The translations under genes and the position numbers were made by a program. The notes beneath the pieces were generated by a model that had not been told where the DNA came from, did no database searches, and saw only the letters and a program-made list of their open reading frames with translations. This document shows, one piece after another, positions 10,436 to 23,885 of a stretch of DNA of 64,000 nucleotides. The stretch is from Canna indica. Taxonomy: Eukaryota > Streptophyta > Magnoliopsida > Zingiberales > Cannaceae. Location of the stretch: positions 83,291,501 to 83,355,500 of the forward strand of contig CP136890.1 of assembly GCA_034359265.1 (NCBI GenBank). The letters are read 5' to 3'. How positions within the stretch are numbered: position 1 is the stretch's first letter; every line of letters begins with the position of its first letter.

Positions 10436-10912
10436 TCACTCAAGATTTACATTTCTCCTACTAAAAGATAATGCTTCCAGGTCTTCGTCGTAGACCTCAT
10501 CATTCTCCTCAATGATCATGGTGGTTTGCTTACATTGCATTTCTTGATATGGTTCATCAACAACGCCAAGCTCAATTTCATCCCTATCCTCATCCTCCTC
10601 AACTTCTATGACATCGTAGGAATTCCTTGGCTGAATCTTTTGTACAACATGCCTATCACCCCCTAATTTAGTATCCTTAACACAAAATACTTGCTCTGCT
10701 TGTGATGCAAGGACATACTGGTCATTTTTGTACAACTTGCGGGAGAAATTAACACTGGTAAAGTAGTGATCTTTTTGAATTCCCGTCCTTGTGTTACCAA
10801 CATCCCACTAATCATACTCGAAGAGAAAAATACAGTAGACTTTGATGTAACTCAACTCAATGATATTCTTAATAATATCGTAAAAACCAATCTTGGTGGA
10901 TTGATGACCCCC
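10436..10912 (-). pseudogene. CACTA transposase (TNP2-like) C-terminal remnant
   Basis: The minus strand reads FYDIIKNIIEL...FLFEYD, then a stop, then WDVG and later QYVLASQAEQVF, followed by an acidic tail (EVEEDEDRDEIELGV). This matches the DUF4216 region and acidic end of the TNP2-type transposase. The same FILASQAEQVY motif is in the gene at 19925-23412. Only this end remains, with an in-frame stop in the DUF4216 core. It belongs to an old CACTA element whose ends I could not find. Confidence 0.65.
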
Positions 10913-11151
10913 TTGGCTACTACACCAATGGTTTTAGTGATAAGGTTCTTTCCTTCTCTGCTGTATGGAACCAAATGTCATTACTAATGCACCCATTGTA
11001 CCATTTAGCTCATGAGTTAGAACCAATGGCTAAGGAATACAGAGCGTCTATAGCCTTGTGATATTTTTATTGGTGTAATTGCACAATCTAATTATATTAA
11101 ATTGTGAAATAATTGAATTAGTTTCAGCATGTCTAATATTATAGCAAAATA

Positions 11152-14100
11152 TGTAATAGTCGTGAAATTTTAATTTTGATTTATTGTGATTTCAATGAAG
11201 AAGTTTGGATGCGCCTCAGAGCGGGCCGAGCGAATCGTCGGAAGGCGGGAATTGAGTTACGACCTTTACGCGCAAGTAAAATTATTTTACTTATGTTGGT
11301 TTGGATATTGGATGTGAGTTGGACTCGAGTCGAGTCCGGGGGTTCGATCGAAACTCGATTCGGACTAGTATAGACCGATATAAAGTGGGTTCATGGGTTC
11401 ACTTAAGTTAAGGGGCAACATAGTAATTTCAAATTCAAAAAAAAAACCCTGGGATGATCGTACGACTTGAAACAGGAGTCGCACGCCCACCCCTAAGTGA
11501 GAGGAAGAAGAGGCGCAAACTTGGGAGGCCGGACCTTCGCCATCGCCCGAATCGATCGTCACGAGGATTCAAGGATCTTCTTCCTCCATGTTCTCCTTCT
11601 TCTCAAGGTGAGTGGAATCTAGAACCCCTCCCTAGTAGGTTTATTCTCTTATGGTGACCGAACCTTGTAGGGGGTTTGTGTGATCTTAAAATTTCTTCCC
11701 TCCTTCATTTTTATGTTTGATTTCACTCAATTGAGGTATGGATGGAGGGAGAAATTAGTTCTTATGATGGATGCTTAGATTGGTGCAGTGAAGGAATTTG
11801 TTTTCTTAGGGCTTATAGGCGGCCATCAGGCCATGTGTGGCTGCATGCTTCCATTCGAATAAATTTTGAATTTGCTGCTTCTATCGAAGTTTTCGAGGGC
11901 AAAACCTTTAGTATACATTGGATTGGAACCCAGCTATGAGAGGGTAGAGGTTAGCTACGTTTTACCTTAGAAAGTGAGGATTTGGGGCCTAGTACAGAGG
12001 CTGAGATTTTTGGTTTTGTTACATGATGCAAAAGCTGAAATTTTCGGGTTTTATTGCATGACAATGATGCTGAAATTTCTAGTTTTTGTTGCATGATAGA
12101 GAAGTTAAGATTTTTGATTTTTTTTCTTTTTTGGTGCACAATAGTATTGCTGGAATGATGGTGAAATATTCATGTTAGACATATTGTTAATGCTGAACTT
12201 CCATGATTTCAAGAGATGAATAGTTTTTGTTTAGTGGCTGAAATAGGTGGCTGAATCGTACATGTTTATATGGTGAAAATTTCAATTTATAGGTACAATA
12301 CATGCTAAATTTTCCTCGATGAATACATGCTGAAATCTAGAATTTTTCCATAAAGAATACATGCTGAAATTTGATTTTTGATGATGAATACATGCTGTAA
12401 AATTCTATTTATTTTCCATCACTATTATGCCTACAAATTGTGTTGTTGGGATTGGCTTTAAATTAGATTAAATGGTACATTGATTATGTTTGTTTGGGGT
12501 CAAAGGAGAAATAGTACGTAAGGATAGAAAATTACTCAGAATTTATTTTTATGCAAAATGGACACTTAGGTCTCGTTTGGTTGACATGAAAAATAAATTT
12601 CCGCAGAAAATTATAATTCCCATGAATTAACTTCCCATGTGTACTTCCCAAAAAGTATCTAAAAAGTGTTTGATTGACAAAATTAATTCATAGGAAGTGT
12701 AACTTTCCACCTACAATATATTTGGTTGACATGAGTACTTCCTAGGAAGTACATATGAAATAACCAATATACTCCTTTTTATAAATTAATATTTTAATTT
12801 ATATGTATTAGTATATATGAAAAAAATAAATTTTATTTGCAAATTAATATTGTAACATATATATGTAAAATATAAAATAATTTTTTGCATATATAATTAA
12901 TATAATATATACTTTATAATATAGAAAAATAGTTTTTATTTATAAATAATATGAAAAATTAAATATTTTGCTAAAATAAAATAAATATATGAAGAATTCA
13001 AGAATTATCTAATCTCATAATGTTGACAACATAAATTATAAATTCCACATTAAATGTAAATGTGAGATCAATATTGACTTTTTCTTTCAAATACAATGAG
13101 GAAGTGCAACTTACCTAGGGTCCACTTCCTGTGTTTTGTAGGAAGTTGCACTTACTGAGGAAGTTGTGCTTCCTACAATATGCAGGAAGTGTGTCAACCA
13201 AACAAGAGGTCTTTTGGTTACTTCCTAGGAAGTACAATTTTTTGCAGGAAAGTTATGTCAACCAAACGAGACCTTAGTTCGGAGGTTGAGAAGTCGTTCA
13301 TTTAGTACAAACTCTTGGGAATAGATAGTAGGATACTTGAACAGCTACGACACCAAATTTCAGCGAATTCCAAGTTGAAGAGACTGAGTTTATAAATTTA
13401 GTTTGAGGGTTATTCAAAATTGCCGAATTCTGCGCATAGCAGAGTTTGTGATAAGTTGAAAGTTTGACGCGATATTTAGAGAATGAATCATTGTCGTAAG
13501 ACAACGAAACTTCGGAAGAACCTTATAGGGTATGAGGTCTAGCGAACTAATCTGGTTTGAGGGAAAAAAGTTAAGAATTGACTTAGTTATGAATTTTCTA
13601 AGATAGCATATTAAACTGAAAAATCTGGTGGTGGTTGCAGATATTTCAGGATATCAAGTTCGTCACGATGTTTCGTGATCGACTAGTTGTCCAAACGATC
13701 TGAAATTTTGTGGTTAGATTGTATGATACATATACTTAATATTCTGTGAGTTTTCACATCCATTTCACTTAAAACCAACGGTTTGGTGAAGGTAGTAAAA
13801 GTGAAATTTAACATTTGAGCAGTGCAGAATTTTGGCTATGTGTTGGGAGTTAACCTAGTTTTTACTTGAGAATTAGTTGATGTGTTATTTATATTTTATT
13901 TTATTTTTGCTATTATGGTATAATTGATATTCACTATTGTGATGAACATGACAACTGATAATGAGGTGAGTTATATGCTTATTTCTTTTATATTGTATTA
14001 CCAAATTTTGATGCAGCTATAAGTTTGAGATTTTCGATCGGTGATGGGAAGGGTCCCAAAGAGATGACACTGGAAGCCCATTCGGTGACGGCATGGAGCC

Positions 14101-14834
14101 CGAAGGGGCGGATCTGGGCAGGGTAATAAGTTAGAAGGCCACCCTGGTAGTTACCCTATTGTGCGGCATTTGTCAGAGGGAGATTCTCGACTTGTGTTGG
14201 ACCGTGACTAGAGTGACAAAGTTGGCGACTAGCGCGCGGGTCCCAAAAGTGAAGCCAAGATGGGTTTGCTATGTGTACTAGGTTCTTTAAGCTATTATCC
14301 TTATTCCACTATTGGACTTATTGTGTTTATTATGCTTTTACACATCAATAGATAGTATGGTTATCCATGTTGTAACATTGTGTTCAGTTTAGTATTGGTT
14401 CATGATGTGATATTGAAATATCTGATCATACACTTTACTGTTCTCCATCTAATTACATGTTTTTTTTTTTGTGATTTTACTATTGATCCGAGGGCGATAA
14501 TACCCAACCATTCACTGAGTTATATACTCATGCCCTCCTATCTATGTGTGCAGCTTCAAGTGCGGCTCATGAAGCCTGATGCAGTTGAAGGCGTAAGCTT
14601 TGCAGGAAGATTTCCATGATCGTAGTTAAAGAGTCATGGAGTCATGTTCATTCTATTTTGCATTTGGTTAACTCAAAAGCACTGGTGTCGCATGTTGGTA
14701 TATTAACCTTTGATTTAATATTCATATATGCATTCCAGTTGAGTTCTTGTCATTCTTTCTATTGGGTTGTGAGGCTTCAGGGTATTTGGGCGTATCCCCG
14801 GCCGATCACGCTACCTCGAGGTTGGGGCGTGACA
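11152..14834 (+). mobile_element. Tekay/Del-like solo LTR
   Basis: Starts TGTAATAGTCG and ends GGTTGGGGCGTGACA, typical of plant chromovirus-like LTRs. It is flanked by aaata (11147-11151) and gaata (14835-14839), a TSD with one mismatch. No internal region or second LTR is present, so it arose by LTR-LTR recombination. It contains a 705-bp MITE (12569-13273). Without that it is about 2.98 kb, close to the other solo LTR at 45536-48733. A CACTGAGTTATATACTCA signature lies near 14514. No gene inside. Confidence 0.75.
12569..13273. mobile_element. PIF/Harbinger (Tourist-like) element with TTA target duplication
   Basis: Terminal inverted repeats GGTCTCGTTTGGTTGACAT and its complement ATGTCAACCAAACGAGACC are perfect over 19 bp and flanked by TTA on both sides (12566-12568 and 13274-13276). 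The interior is very AT-rich with extra copies of the palindrome ACTTCCTAGGAAGT. No transposase. It lies inside the solo LTR and is therefore younger than it. Confidence 0.85.
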
Positions 14835-14839
14835 GAATA

Positions 14840-15160
14840 ATTATAAAGAATGAATCTATTATCTTACACGCGCTCAAAAAATTATAAAGACCGATTCTAT
14901 CATTTAACAAGAAAACCATTAACTGAAGGTCATTGTACACATACTATAAATGAAAGTTAGGGCTTGATAATTGAAAATCTACGCACAAAGAATCAAAGAA
15001 ATGAAAAAGAAAGAACCTTTAGTTAGATGATCATTAACGTTGGACAGAGAGAAAACAAACATGGACCGAGGAGCATTCTCACCTCGAGATGGAACCATTG
15101 TCCAGGGCGAAGTCGGCGTCCACAGTGCCTCCGATGGTAGTTTCGCATAGAAGAATCGAG
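14840..15160. other. Unassigned sequence between solo LTR and hAT
   Basis: AT-rich. The part from about 15070 is GC-richer and continues across the hAT into 24996-25060. No ORF or RNA gene that I can support. Confidence 0.5.
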
Positions 15161-17639
15161 GTGAAGCCTAGGGATGACAATATTACCCGTTTAGGTGGAT
15201 ACTCGCGGGTATTTACCTGTTTATGACGGGTGTGGGGGTAGTTTCCTACCCGCGGGTAATTTTTCATACCTGTTTATTAAATGAGGTAGGTACGAGTATC
15301 ATAATACTAGTACCCACGGGTACCCATTTCCCGTGAGAATAGTATATTACAAAATTACCCTCAATACATATACTTAAAAAATCCTAACCTTCAATACCCA
15401 TTACCCACTGCACGCCGTGCCGCACGCCTCTCCTCACTCGTCGCCCGCTGCTGCGCACTCGATCACTCATCTCTCCCTCACTCGATCGCTCGTCTCACTC
15501 TCACCCGCTGTTGCGCCCGCCTCTCCTCGCTCGTCCCTCGTCACTGACGGTCCGTGGATCTCTCGGCCTGGTTGCTGCACTCGCCTCTTTGCCTCCCTCG
15601 TTGAGTGATTCAAGTAGTCAATCTCTCCGCTCTACTCGATCGCATTTCTCACCCGTTGCTGCGCCCGCCTCTCCTCATTCGATCGCTCGTCCGTCGTTAG
15701 CCTACATCTCCGGTTGAGTAGTCTTCAAGCTCGAGCAATCTTCAAGCTGTCGGCTTTGCCGCGAGAAGGCGCTATCTCCCCCTCCAGATCCTCCCCACTT
15801 CTCTCTATCTATGCCTTAATTCTTCCTTGCTGCCGAGTGATTTCCTTGCCGCCGCTAGGGTTTCCGAGTGATTTCTTTACTAATTGTTAGTTGATTGCTA
15901 ATTGCTAATTTCAGTAACAAACTGGTTGATTGCTAATTGTTTTCATCATTTATTGCTGTTTACCTTCTTCAACTTCATTTATTTACTAACCTTAGAGGAA
16001 GGGATTTTGTGGAAAATGGTTGATGACATGATTAACTAAGAATGAGCTATATAGTACACACGGAGGATTACCATAACATGCTAACAAGATAAGAAAGATG
16101 ACTGCCATCTTAACCTGCAAATGGAGAAAATTCTCTTATTATATTTGATTGAGAATTACTACATCATTGCAACAAGATTAGAGTGCATGAGTTGGGTCTA
16201 TATTAAGTGCTCAAAACTATACAAGGTTTGAACTTTTGGTGTCTTTTGAGGATTAGTGCCCCACGTACGAAACTTTGAGTAGTATTCCATAAATAACACT
16301 AAGTGATGTGGCGACTGAACATTCCATGTTGCTCTTCTAAACTCATATGCAGGAAAAATAGGTCATGGACACATGTGGATGAAAGGCTGGGTCACTTAAA
16401 AGATTTATCATTTGCACAAAATGATGGCAGAATGTGGGAGAGAAATATGTAAAAGAAGCCTTAATATTTTCTCTTCTATCTTTTCCTCTTGTGGCTATCA
16501 AAGCCTAAAAATGATACTGATGATGAATGATGACCTTATAGGTCCTTAAGGTGTTTGTATCAAAGTCAAGATAGGAAATGGATGTTGCATATATAAAGTT
16601 GATTTGTGCATTTATTTGTCATATGTTAAATTCATCTGGAAGGCTTTGCATGCACCACAATAATGCCAAGGCAACTTTTCAAGGTCTTATCACATGTGAG
16701 GCTAGGTCTTTTGCTAGGATTTTACTTGTGACACTTACTACTGATTCATGTGAAGAGTTTGATTGGCATAGTTTTAGTTCTTTTCGAAAATGTCTCACTT
16801 AGGTATTTACTACTGATTCGTCGCATCCTGACAAAGACCTTTTGATATATTAACTTTCAAGATTATTTTCTGAATAAATTGCTATAATTCTGCACTTCAA
16901 ATGAACGGTTGAATTAAATGATAATTGGTTTTTGTTTTTGGTGCGTGTCATCTTCTTCAAGGTAAAATTCTGTCACAACATCTTCATAGTTCATAGCTTG
17001 TATACTGTGATCTTAATTCAACATATACAAGTTACGACGTTTGTTCTTGGCTTTCACCGGTTTGGAATCATTTCACCTGTTTAAAATTATAGCTTTAAAT
17101 ATTAATTGATGTTATTCTTTATAGCTTCTTAGAAGATGAGATTGAGCATGGAGATTCCTTCAATGTTTGAAGATAAAGATGTTGATATAAGTAAATATAT
17201 ATTAGATTCTTTTTACTGTTAATAGGAGTATTTTTTATGATAAACTAAAATATTTTATACTTGTACAGGATGAAAATGCTTGAAGATAATTCTTGACGTG
17301 AAGAAATCTTTAATGTGTTTATCTACTCTTTGTTGCATTTTAAAATGTTTATGTAATTATGCTTGAAGACATGTTGTTGAAGACTTTATGTTTTAAAGTC
17401 TTACGTTGAAGTTAAGAAATATTTTAAAGTCTTAATGTGTTGATGTTGTGTATTTATATTTGAAGTGTATTTAATTGTTTATATTTGAAGTTGTTATCAA
17501 AATATTGTGCATTTATATTTGAAGAGTATTTATATTTGAAGTTATAATCAAAATATCAAAATTTATATTTTTTAAAACTATCATGGGTACCCGCCAATAC
17601 CCGTGGGTATCCGTCCCCCCATGGATAATTAACACTACT

Positions 17640-18030
17640 AGAAAAATCGGCATCAGCAACGGCTGATGCCGTTGCTGAGCCGTTGCTGAAGAGCATCAGC
17701 AACGGCCGCGCCGTTGCAATAGAGCCGTGACAGAAAGTCGCGTTTCTGATAACTTAGCAACGGATCAGCAAAGGCCGCTCGGGCCGTCGCTCAAAACATT
17801 ATCAGCAACGGCCGCTCGGGCCGTCGCTAAAAATATTATCAGCAACGGTTTTGCCACAGACCCGGAGCCGTTGCTGATAACATTAATAGCAACGGCCGCT
17901 GAGTCCGTAGCAACGCCGTTAGTAAAAGCCCGTCGCTAAGCCGTTGCTGTAGGTCATCAGCAACGGCTTTCGATACACTTTTAGCAACGGCTTTCCCACG
18001 GACGGCCGTGGGAAAGCCGTTGCTGATGAT
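17640..18030. repeat. Left subterminal repeats of the CACTA element
   Basis: Many copies of ATCAGCAACGGC in both orientations (complement GCCGTTGCTGAT), paired as small inverted repeats. In En/Spm such motifs bind the TNPA protein. That role is inferred here from family knowledge. Confidence 0.8.
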
Positions 18031-18315
18031 GTGTACCCGGAAACAGAAAAATTGAAAATTGAAAATTTCCATTGATACATTGATACATTATCTGATACAT
18101 AACTCACACACCCATACCCTCATACACACATTCATTCACACATCACAAACACACCAAGATATACATCAAAACAATTATATTTATATTGATAATTATCCAC
18201 GATAGTATAAAAACAATTCAAATGCAAAATTGAAGTATCAATATCCAAACAAAATAAGTTAAACAAGTTCAATATCTCAGTAACAAGTTCAATATCCAAA
18301 CAAAAAATCTCACGA

Positions 18316-19849
18316 TCACGATGGAGGATGGTCTGGATCATATGGCGGGGTCTGGAGTGCTTGAGTGTACACCGGCGTGGACTGACTCGAGGACGATGGA
18401 TTAGATGATGCCGAAGAGATGACTGCTTCGGGATGACCTGACATGTTGCGTAGCATAGATTGTATATCCGCCATCATCTGACTCTGGCGCTCCATCATCT
18501 CAGTCTGACGCGCGACCGTGTCCTCTAGAGTCCTTATTCTGCTACTATGATCATAACTGGATCTAGAGGTGGACGGCCGCTCACCAGCGACCGGAGGGGT
18601 CGGTGCCCCAAGTGGCCCTAGTACGGCTCGTGCATGACCACTATCTGCGAAGCCATATACGCGGCCATGGTCCCAGCCACCTGCGGCCTCGACCCACGAT
18701 GCTGCGTCAAAGTCCTCGGGGGTACCCCCGCGCTGCACCACCGTCTGGCTGTAGGTCTCCTACTCGAGTTTGATTTTTTATTTAATATTTATCATAAAAC
18801 TTAAATTATAAATATATAATGAATAATTTAAACAAATATATAATTACCATAATGTATGCAGCGCGGTTGTGGATGTACTCCCCCGTCCCATGTGCTCGAC
18901 GGTGAGTCCGCTCAAACACCGCCATCGGGGAGGGTCGCTGGACAGTCCCGTCATCCGACACCGTCGTCTACATTTACAAAACAAATACATTAATTAGTAC
19001 ACATAGTAACAAATAAAATATATAATTAAAAGATATACTTACCATACGGTTCACGTGCACTGCAAATGCAACAGAGCCGCCGGTGTGACGCGCTGCTCCC
19101 CCGACATGCGATTTCTAGCCGCATTCCGAGAAACCTCCTGCCATCGATCCGTCGACCATATTCCCACAAGCTGGTCCCATATATCCGGAGTAATCCAACC
19201 GGGGTCGTATCCCCGAGTCTCCGCGATGTTAGTGGTCCCCGCTCGGGCCATCGCCTGGGACCGAGCCTGCCCCAGCTGCCCGTTGTACCTTGCCCGGGAA
19301 ATAGCCTCCCAGGCAGCGTAAATGAAGGGCCTCTGGTCCTCGGCCCATGTATAGCGAGCCTGCAAAATAATAATATCAGTACCAATATTCATATATCATC
19401 ATGCATGTAATAATAATAATAATACGTGCATCAAACTCACGCCATAACATGTCGACGTGCTCGCTAGGCACGTGAGACCACGTAGGCCATGCCCCGTGCA
19501 TGTATCGTCGAATAGTAGAAGAAATGCTCCTCGACACTTCTTCTTGCTCGAACCTGCACAACAAAAATAAATTTTAATATTATATTATGATATAATGAAT
19601 TTGTAATGATTCATAATTCATGATATATTACCGCTCCCCAATCACGCTAATCAATCTACATGACTCTGTGGCTGGTGGAGGCTGCCATCTGTTCGGCCCG
19701 CGTGGCCGCCTGCGTTTGGATGTACTAGCCTCGGCAGTATCATCCTCATGAGGATCAGCAACAGAAGGATCAGCAGAATGAGTAAGTGCTGGAGTCTCAC
19801 CGATCGGAGACTCCGAAGCTCTCCTGCGTCGATAACCACGATCAGACAT
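18316..19849 (-). pseudogene. TNPA-like second gene of the CACTA element (Transposase_24 type), five exons, frameshifted
   Basis: Exons read on the minus strand: 19849-19632 (MSDRGYRRRRASES, basic), 19553 to about 19435 (FEQEEVSRSISS...WREFD), 19359-19043, 18967-18848 (PMAVFERTHRR) and 18759-18316 (coiled coil RQTEMMERQSQMM, Ser-rich tail). Donors and acceptors are canonical for exon ends 19632/19553, 19043/18967 and 18848/18759. The exon 2 to 3 join does not keep frame with a standard GT donor. Within exon 3 the frame shifts between NRMSGEQ and the next conserved motif (GGSVAFAVHVNRM, near 19090). The W...F..Y.W...NR...GGS...H layout and the FERTH motif match the Ptta/En-Spm family, which binds subterminal repeats. 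Probably inactive. Confidence 0.7.
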
Positions 19850-19924
19850 ATCTGTCGAACAGACATATAATCAGATTATTGTATAAATAGTAGAGATATA
19901 TTTAATAAAATATATACTTTACAA

Positions 19925-22900
19925 TTATTCCTCATCATCTGAATAATAGTCTTCGAATTCTTCTTCTTCCTCCTCTTCTTCCTCTTCTTCATCTTCTTCA
20001 TCTCCAGCTTCCTCAATTTCATGATCGTCATCATCAGCATATTCAACTTCTAATTGAATTGACGTTGTGTCTGCATCCTCGAGTATTGGAATAATACGAT
20101 CCACAGCAGGAAGATCATCTTCTTGATAGAAACCATGTGTCATATCAGGTATCAACTCATTTTCTCCTACTATCGGATCAATTTTTCCTCTACCTTTTGT
20201 CTTACAGACTACACGCCAATCTGCTCTATCTTTATTTCGAGCCGGATACTTCGCGTAATATACTTGTTCGGCTTGTGATGCCAATATAAAAGGCTCATTT
20301 GATGCCAATTTCGATTTGTAATTAACCTCAACAAGTTTGTATTTTGGATGAACTTTCAGGCTCCTTTCTATTGTACCGAACCAATGACATCTAAATAGGA
20401 TCACTGATTTCAAGCCGAAGTAGTGCAACTCTAGCTATCACTTCTTCCACCAGTCCATAAAAATCCATATCACATTCAACATAGGTTGTCCCTTTCACGC
20501 AGACCCCAGCATTCATCGTCTTCTTTGTAAATGAATATTCAACCGTGTGAAATTTATACCCGTTAACAAAATATTCGCTATAGCACGACACAAGTCGCGA
20601 CGGTCCACTAACAAACTCAAATATTCTTTCATCTATTTCAGCTCTGTGATCTTTGCTGTAAGTCTGAATCCAAGTAGGGAAATCACGATTCCATAATCTC
20701 TCCAATTCTTGATCGTTGTGAATAGAGTATTTTTGCACCATCTCAATGTCAAATATTTCAATGAATTGTTCAATCTCTGGACAATTGAGTAATACATACA
20801 AGTGTGCCAAATGATATCTTCATCGCTAAAGTGTCGAGATGGACGAGAACCAAAACCACGACCAGAGTGACAAAATATATTTAAACGTCCATTTGAATGT
20901 CGAACACCCCCGTCGTCGTTACGTGGAAGACGATCAAATCTTGTTTGTACTGTCGATTCAAAGTAAAATGAGCAGAATGTTGAAATTTCTTGGATGATAT
21001 ACAATTTAGATATTGATCTTTCAACAGCTGCGGTGTTCTTTACTTTTTTCTTCAGACGATTCATGTATCTTTCAAATAAGTACATCCACCGATATTGAAC
21101 GGGGCCACCAACTCGTGCCTCGTATGCCAAGTGTATCGGTAGATGCTCCATCGAGTCAAAAAATGCAGGAGGGAAAAACTGCTCCAACTTGCATATGATT
21201 TCAACAATATTATTTTCAAGTGTTGACATATCTTCGACTCGAAGGACATTTGCACAGATGTTTCTAAAAAACATGCTTAATTCAGTCAACAGACCCCAAA
21301 TATTATCAGGTAGAAGATCTCGAAATGCGATCGGAAGTAATCTCTGCATGAATGCATGACAATCATGGCTCTTCATCCCTGATATTTTGCAATCATCGAC
21401 GTCACACATCGAGATAAGTTTGAAGCATATCCATCGGGTAATCTGAGTTCTTTTACCCATTGACAAACATCTTTGATCTGTTGTTTATTTAACACATATA
21501 GGGCCTTCGATTTCAGATATTGTCCGTTGACCTCTTGTAACTCCAACTCTGGTCTTTTACAAAGTATTTTCAGATCATGTCGGGCTTTGACATTATCTTT
21601 AGTTTTTCCAGAAATATCCATCAAAGTGTTGAAAATATTATCAAACATATTTTTTTCAATGTGCATGACATCTAAATTATGTCGAATCAATAATGAACTC
21701 CAATAGGGCAATTCCCAAAAGATACTTTTTTTCACCCAGTTGTGTGTTTGGCCAAAACCTGACACTTTTTCATTGCGACCAAATACTATATCTGGAAGTG
21801 CTGAAACACGTGCTAACATTTGTTCACCAGACAACATCGGTGGTGGCCCATCTCTTTCGACTCTGCCCTTAGTAAATTTATTATGATTCCTTCGATACTG
21901 ATGATTAACCGGTAGGAATCGACGATGACAATCAAAGAATGAGATTTTTCGTCCGTTCTGAAGACTGATTGATATAGAGTGTTCCATACAATACGGACAA
22001 GAGAGTCGGCCGTGAGTGCTCCAACCCGACAATATGCCGTACGCGGGGAAATCATTGATTGTCCACAAGACCGCGGCCTTTAAATTGAAGTTTTGCTTCC
22101 GATGATAATCATAAGTGACAGCTCCCTCAGTCCACAATGTTTTCAATTCATCTATCAAGGGTCTGAGAAATATGTCAATTTCTTTTCGCGGACCCTTAGG
22201 ACCCGGAATAATCATCGAAAGATAAATAAATTCATCTTTCATGCACATTGACGGTGGCAAATTATAAACTGTCAGCAGCACTAGCCAAACTGAATAAGGA
22301 GTTGCAGAATGTCCAAACGGATTAAAACCATCTGTGCACAATCCCAATCTGATATTTCTAGTATCCCTAGCAAATGAAGGATAACATGTATCCAAATGTT
22401 TCCATGCTTCACTGTCAGATGGATGAGTCATTACTGTATCATCACGACTTCTTGCATGCCAACTCATGTAGGGGGCTGTCTTTTCCGACATGAATAATCT
22501 TTGAAGCTTCGGTGTTAGTGGAAAATACCGAAGCACCTTAAACATGATATTTTTCTGTCGGACCGATTTCTTCTCCTTGTAACGAGGGTGTTGACATACA
22601 GGGCATTTATCCAACTGCACATTTTCTTTATAATATAAAATGCAGTTATTTTGGCACGCGTGTATTTTTTCGTACCCAAGCCCCAATTTTCTTATTAGCT
22701 TTTTAGTCTTATAAAAAGTTGGCTCAAACTTGTTATCAGTAGGCAGCATTCCATTAATCAATCCAGCAATCCGATCATACGCAACTCCGCTGATATTATA
22801 ATCGGCCTTGATGTTTAAGAGCTGTGTCATTGCTGAAAACCTAGTGTATTTAGGACAATTCTCATACAAAGGTTCATCGGCAGCTTTCAACATCTCGTAA

Positions 22901-23412
22901 AATTCTGCAGCTTCTTTATCCAGTAATTCAATCTCTACCGCAGCCCCTACTTCTGTGATATCAACCGCTGTAGTATCTGGTGGGACTGATGTCTGTAGAA
23001 CTGGCCGATCAACATTATCATTCAGGTGGAATTGACCCCCAAGACTATCAAGTATCATAGTTCTATAGGGATTACATTGACTGGATGAAGAAGCACCAGC
23101 AGAGGAAGATTCACCATATGTCTGAACGACAGGATTGCTCGACGTCCCGACTTCGCATGACTCCCCGTGATAAGTCCATAGAAAATATCTTGGTTCAAAT
23201 CCTTTGGTATATAGATGCAGAGTGACAGTCTCCCGATCCAAAAATCGTCCAATTGAACAAATGCGGCACGGACATCGGATTTGATCACCCATGCTAACGA
23301 AATTCCGATTCGAATAGGCGAAATTTAGGAAGTACGTTACGCCTAATCGAAACTCATTCGTTAAAGCTCCATGATCAAGACGTCGGTACATCCAACTTCG
23401 ATCAGCCGACAT
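19925..23412 (-). pseudogene. TNP2-like CACTA transposase, three apparent frameshifts
   Basis: Start at ATG 23412 (MSADRSWMYRRLDHG, the transposase-associated domain). The Transposase_21 catalytic region follows with motifs such as LGLCTDGFNPFG and HNLDVMHIEKN. Then come DUF4218 (GMKSHDCH, LPIHLAYEARVGGP), DUF4216 (GVCVKGTTYVECDMDFYGLV, FILASQAEQVYY) and a strongly acidic tail ending near 19928. Domain order and overall size fit a full-length TNP2-type transposase, which cuts element ends. The reading frame changes near 21404 (after SRCV), near 20815 (before HLYVLLNC) and near 20445 (before the HYFGLKSVILFR segment), each by one base. No splice sites explain these, so the copy is probably dead unless the indels are sequencing errors. 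Confidence 0.88.
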
Positions 23413-23494
23413 GATTCTGTCAATCAATGACAATTTCTTTGGTTAATGTCTTTAGGTGAGATTGTCCTATTCCATTCGGGATTTATGTTATTTG

Positions 23495-23690
23495 AACTGC
23501 ACTTACGTTTTTATTTTAACCGTTAACTAATTATTCTAAATTTCGGCAGCATCTCCCTATAGTTCTCCGAATACGCATATCATCTGGGCGCGTATCGGAG
23601 AACAAGAGAGATGTTGCCGAAATTTAGAATAATTAGTTAATAGTTAAAATAAAAACGTAAGTGCAGTACAAATAACTATATTCCCAAATT
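23495..23690. repeat. Long inverted repeat upstream of the CACTA transposase
   Basis: The left arm (about 23497-23578) and right arm (about 23592-23672) are near-perfect complements of about 75-80 bp, for example CTGCACTTACGTTTTTATTT against its complement. The loop is short, around CATATCATCTGG. Weaker pairing continues outwards. It sits 65-280 bp upstream of the transposase ATG, probably in the promoter or 5' UTR. Confidence 0.85.
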
Positions 23691-23885
23691 GTCCAATCAG
23701 GGACAATTCAAGAATTGTACATCGTATAAAAGATCATCTACTTCTTTTACACGAACATACAATCCCCGAACGGATCTAAGATTTTGCTAAATCATATCCG
23801 ACTCGTCGATGCGTACGTGAAACATATGAACTCGTCGGATGCATGATTATTTTCTAAATGTTTCGAGACCGTTCGAGTCCATATT

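Noticed and set aside
15417..15717. Pro/Ser/Ala-rich frames in the hAT
   Set aside because: Low complexity from short tandem CTCGATCGCTCGTC-like repeats; no domain.
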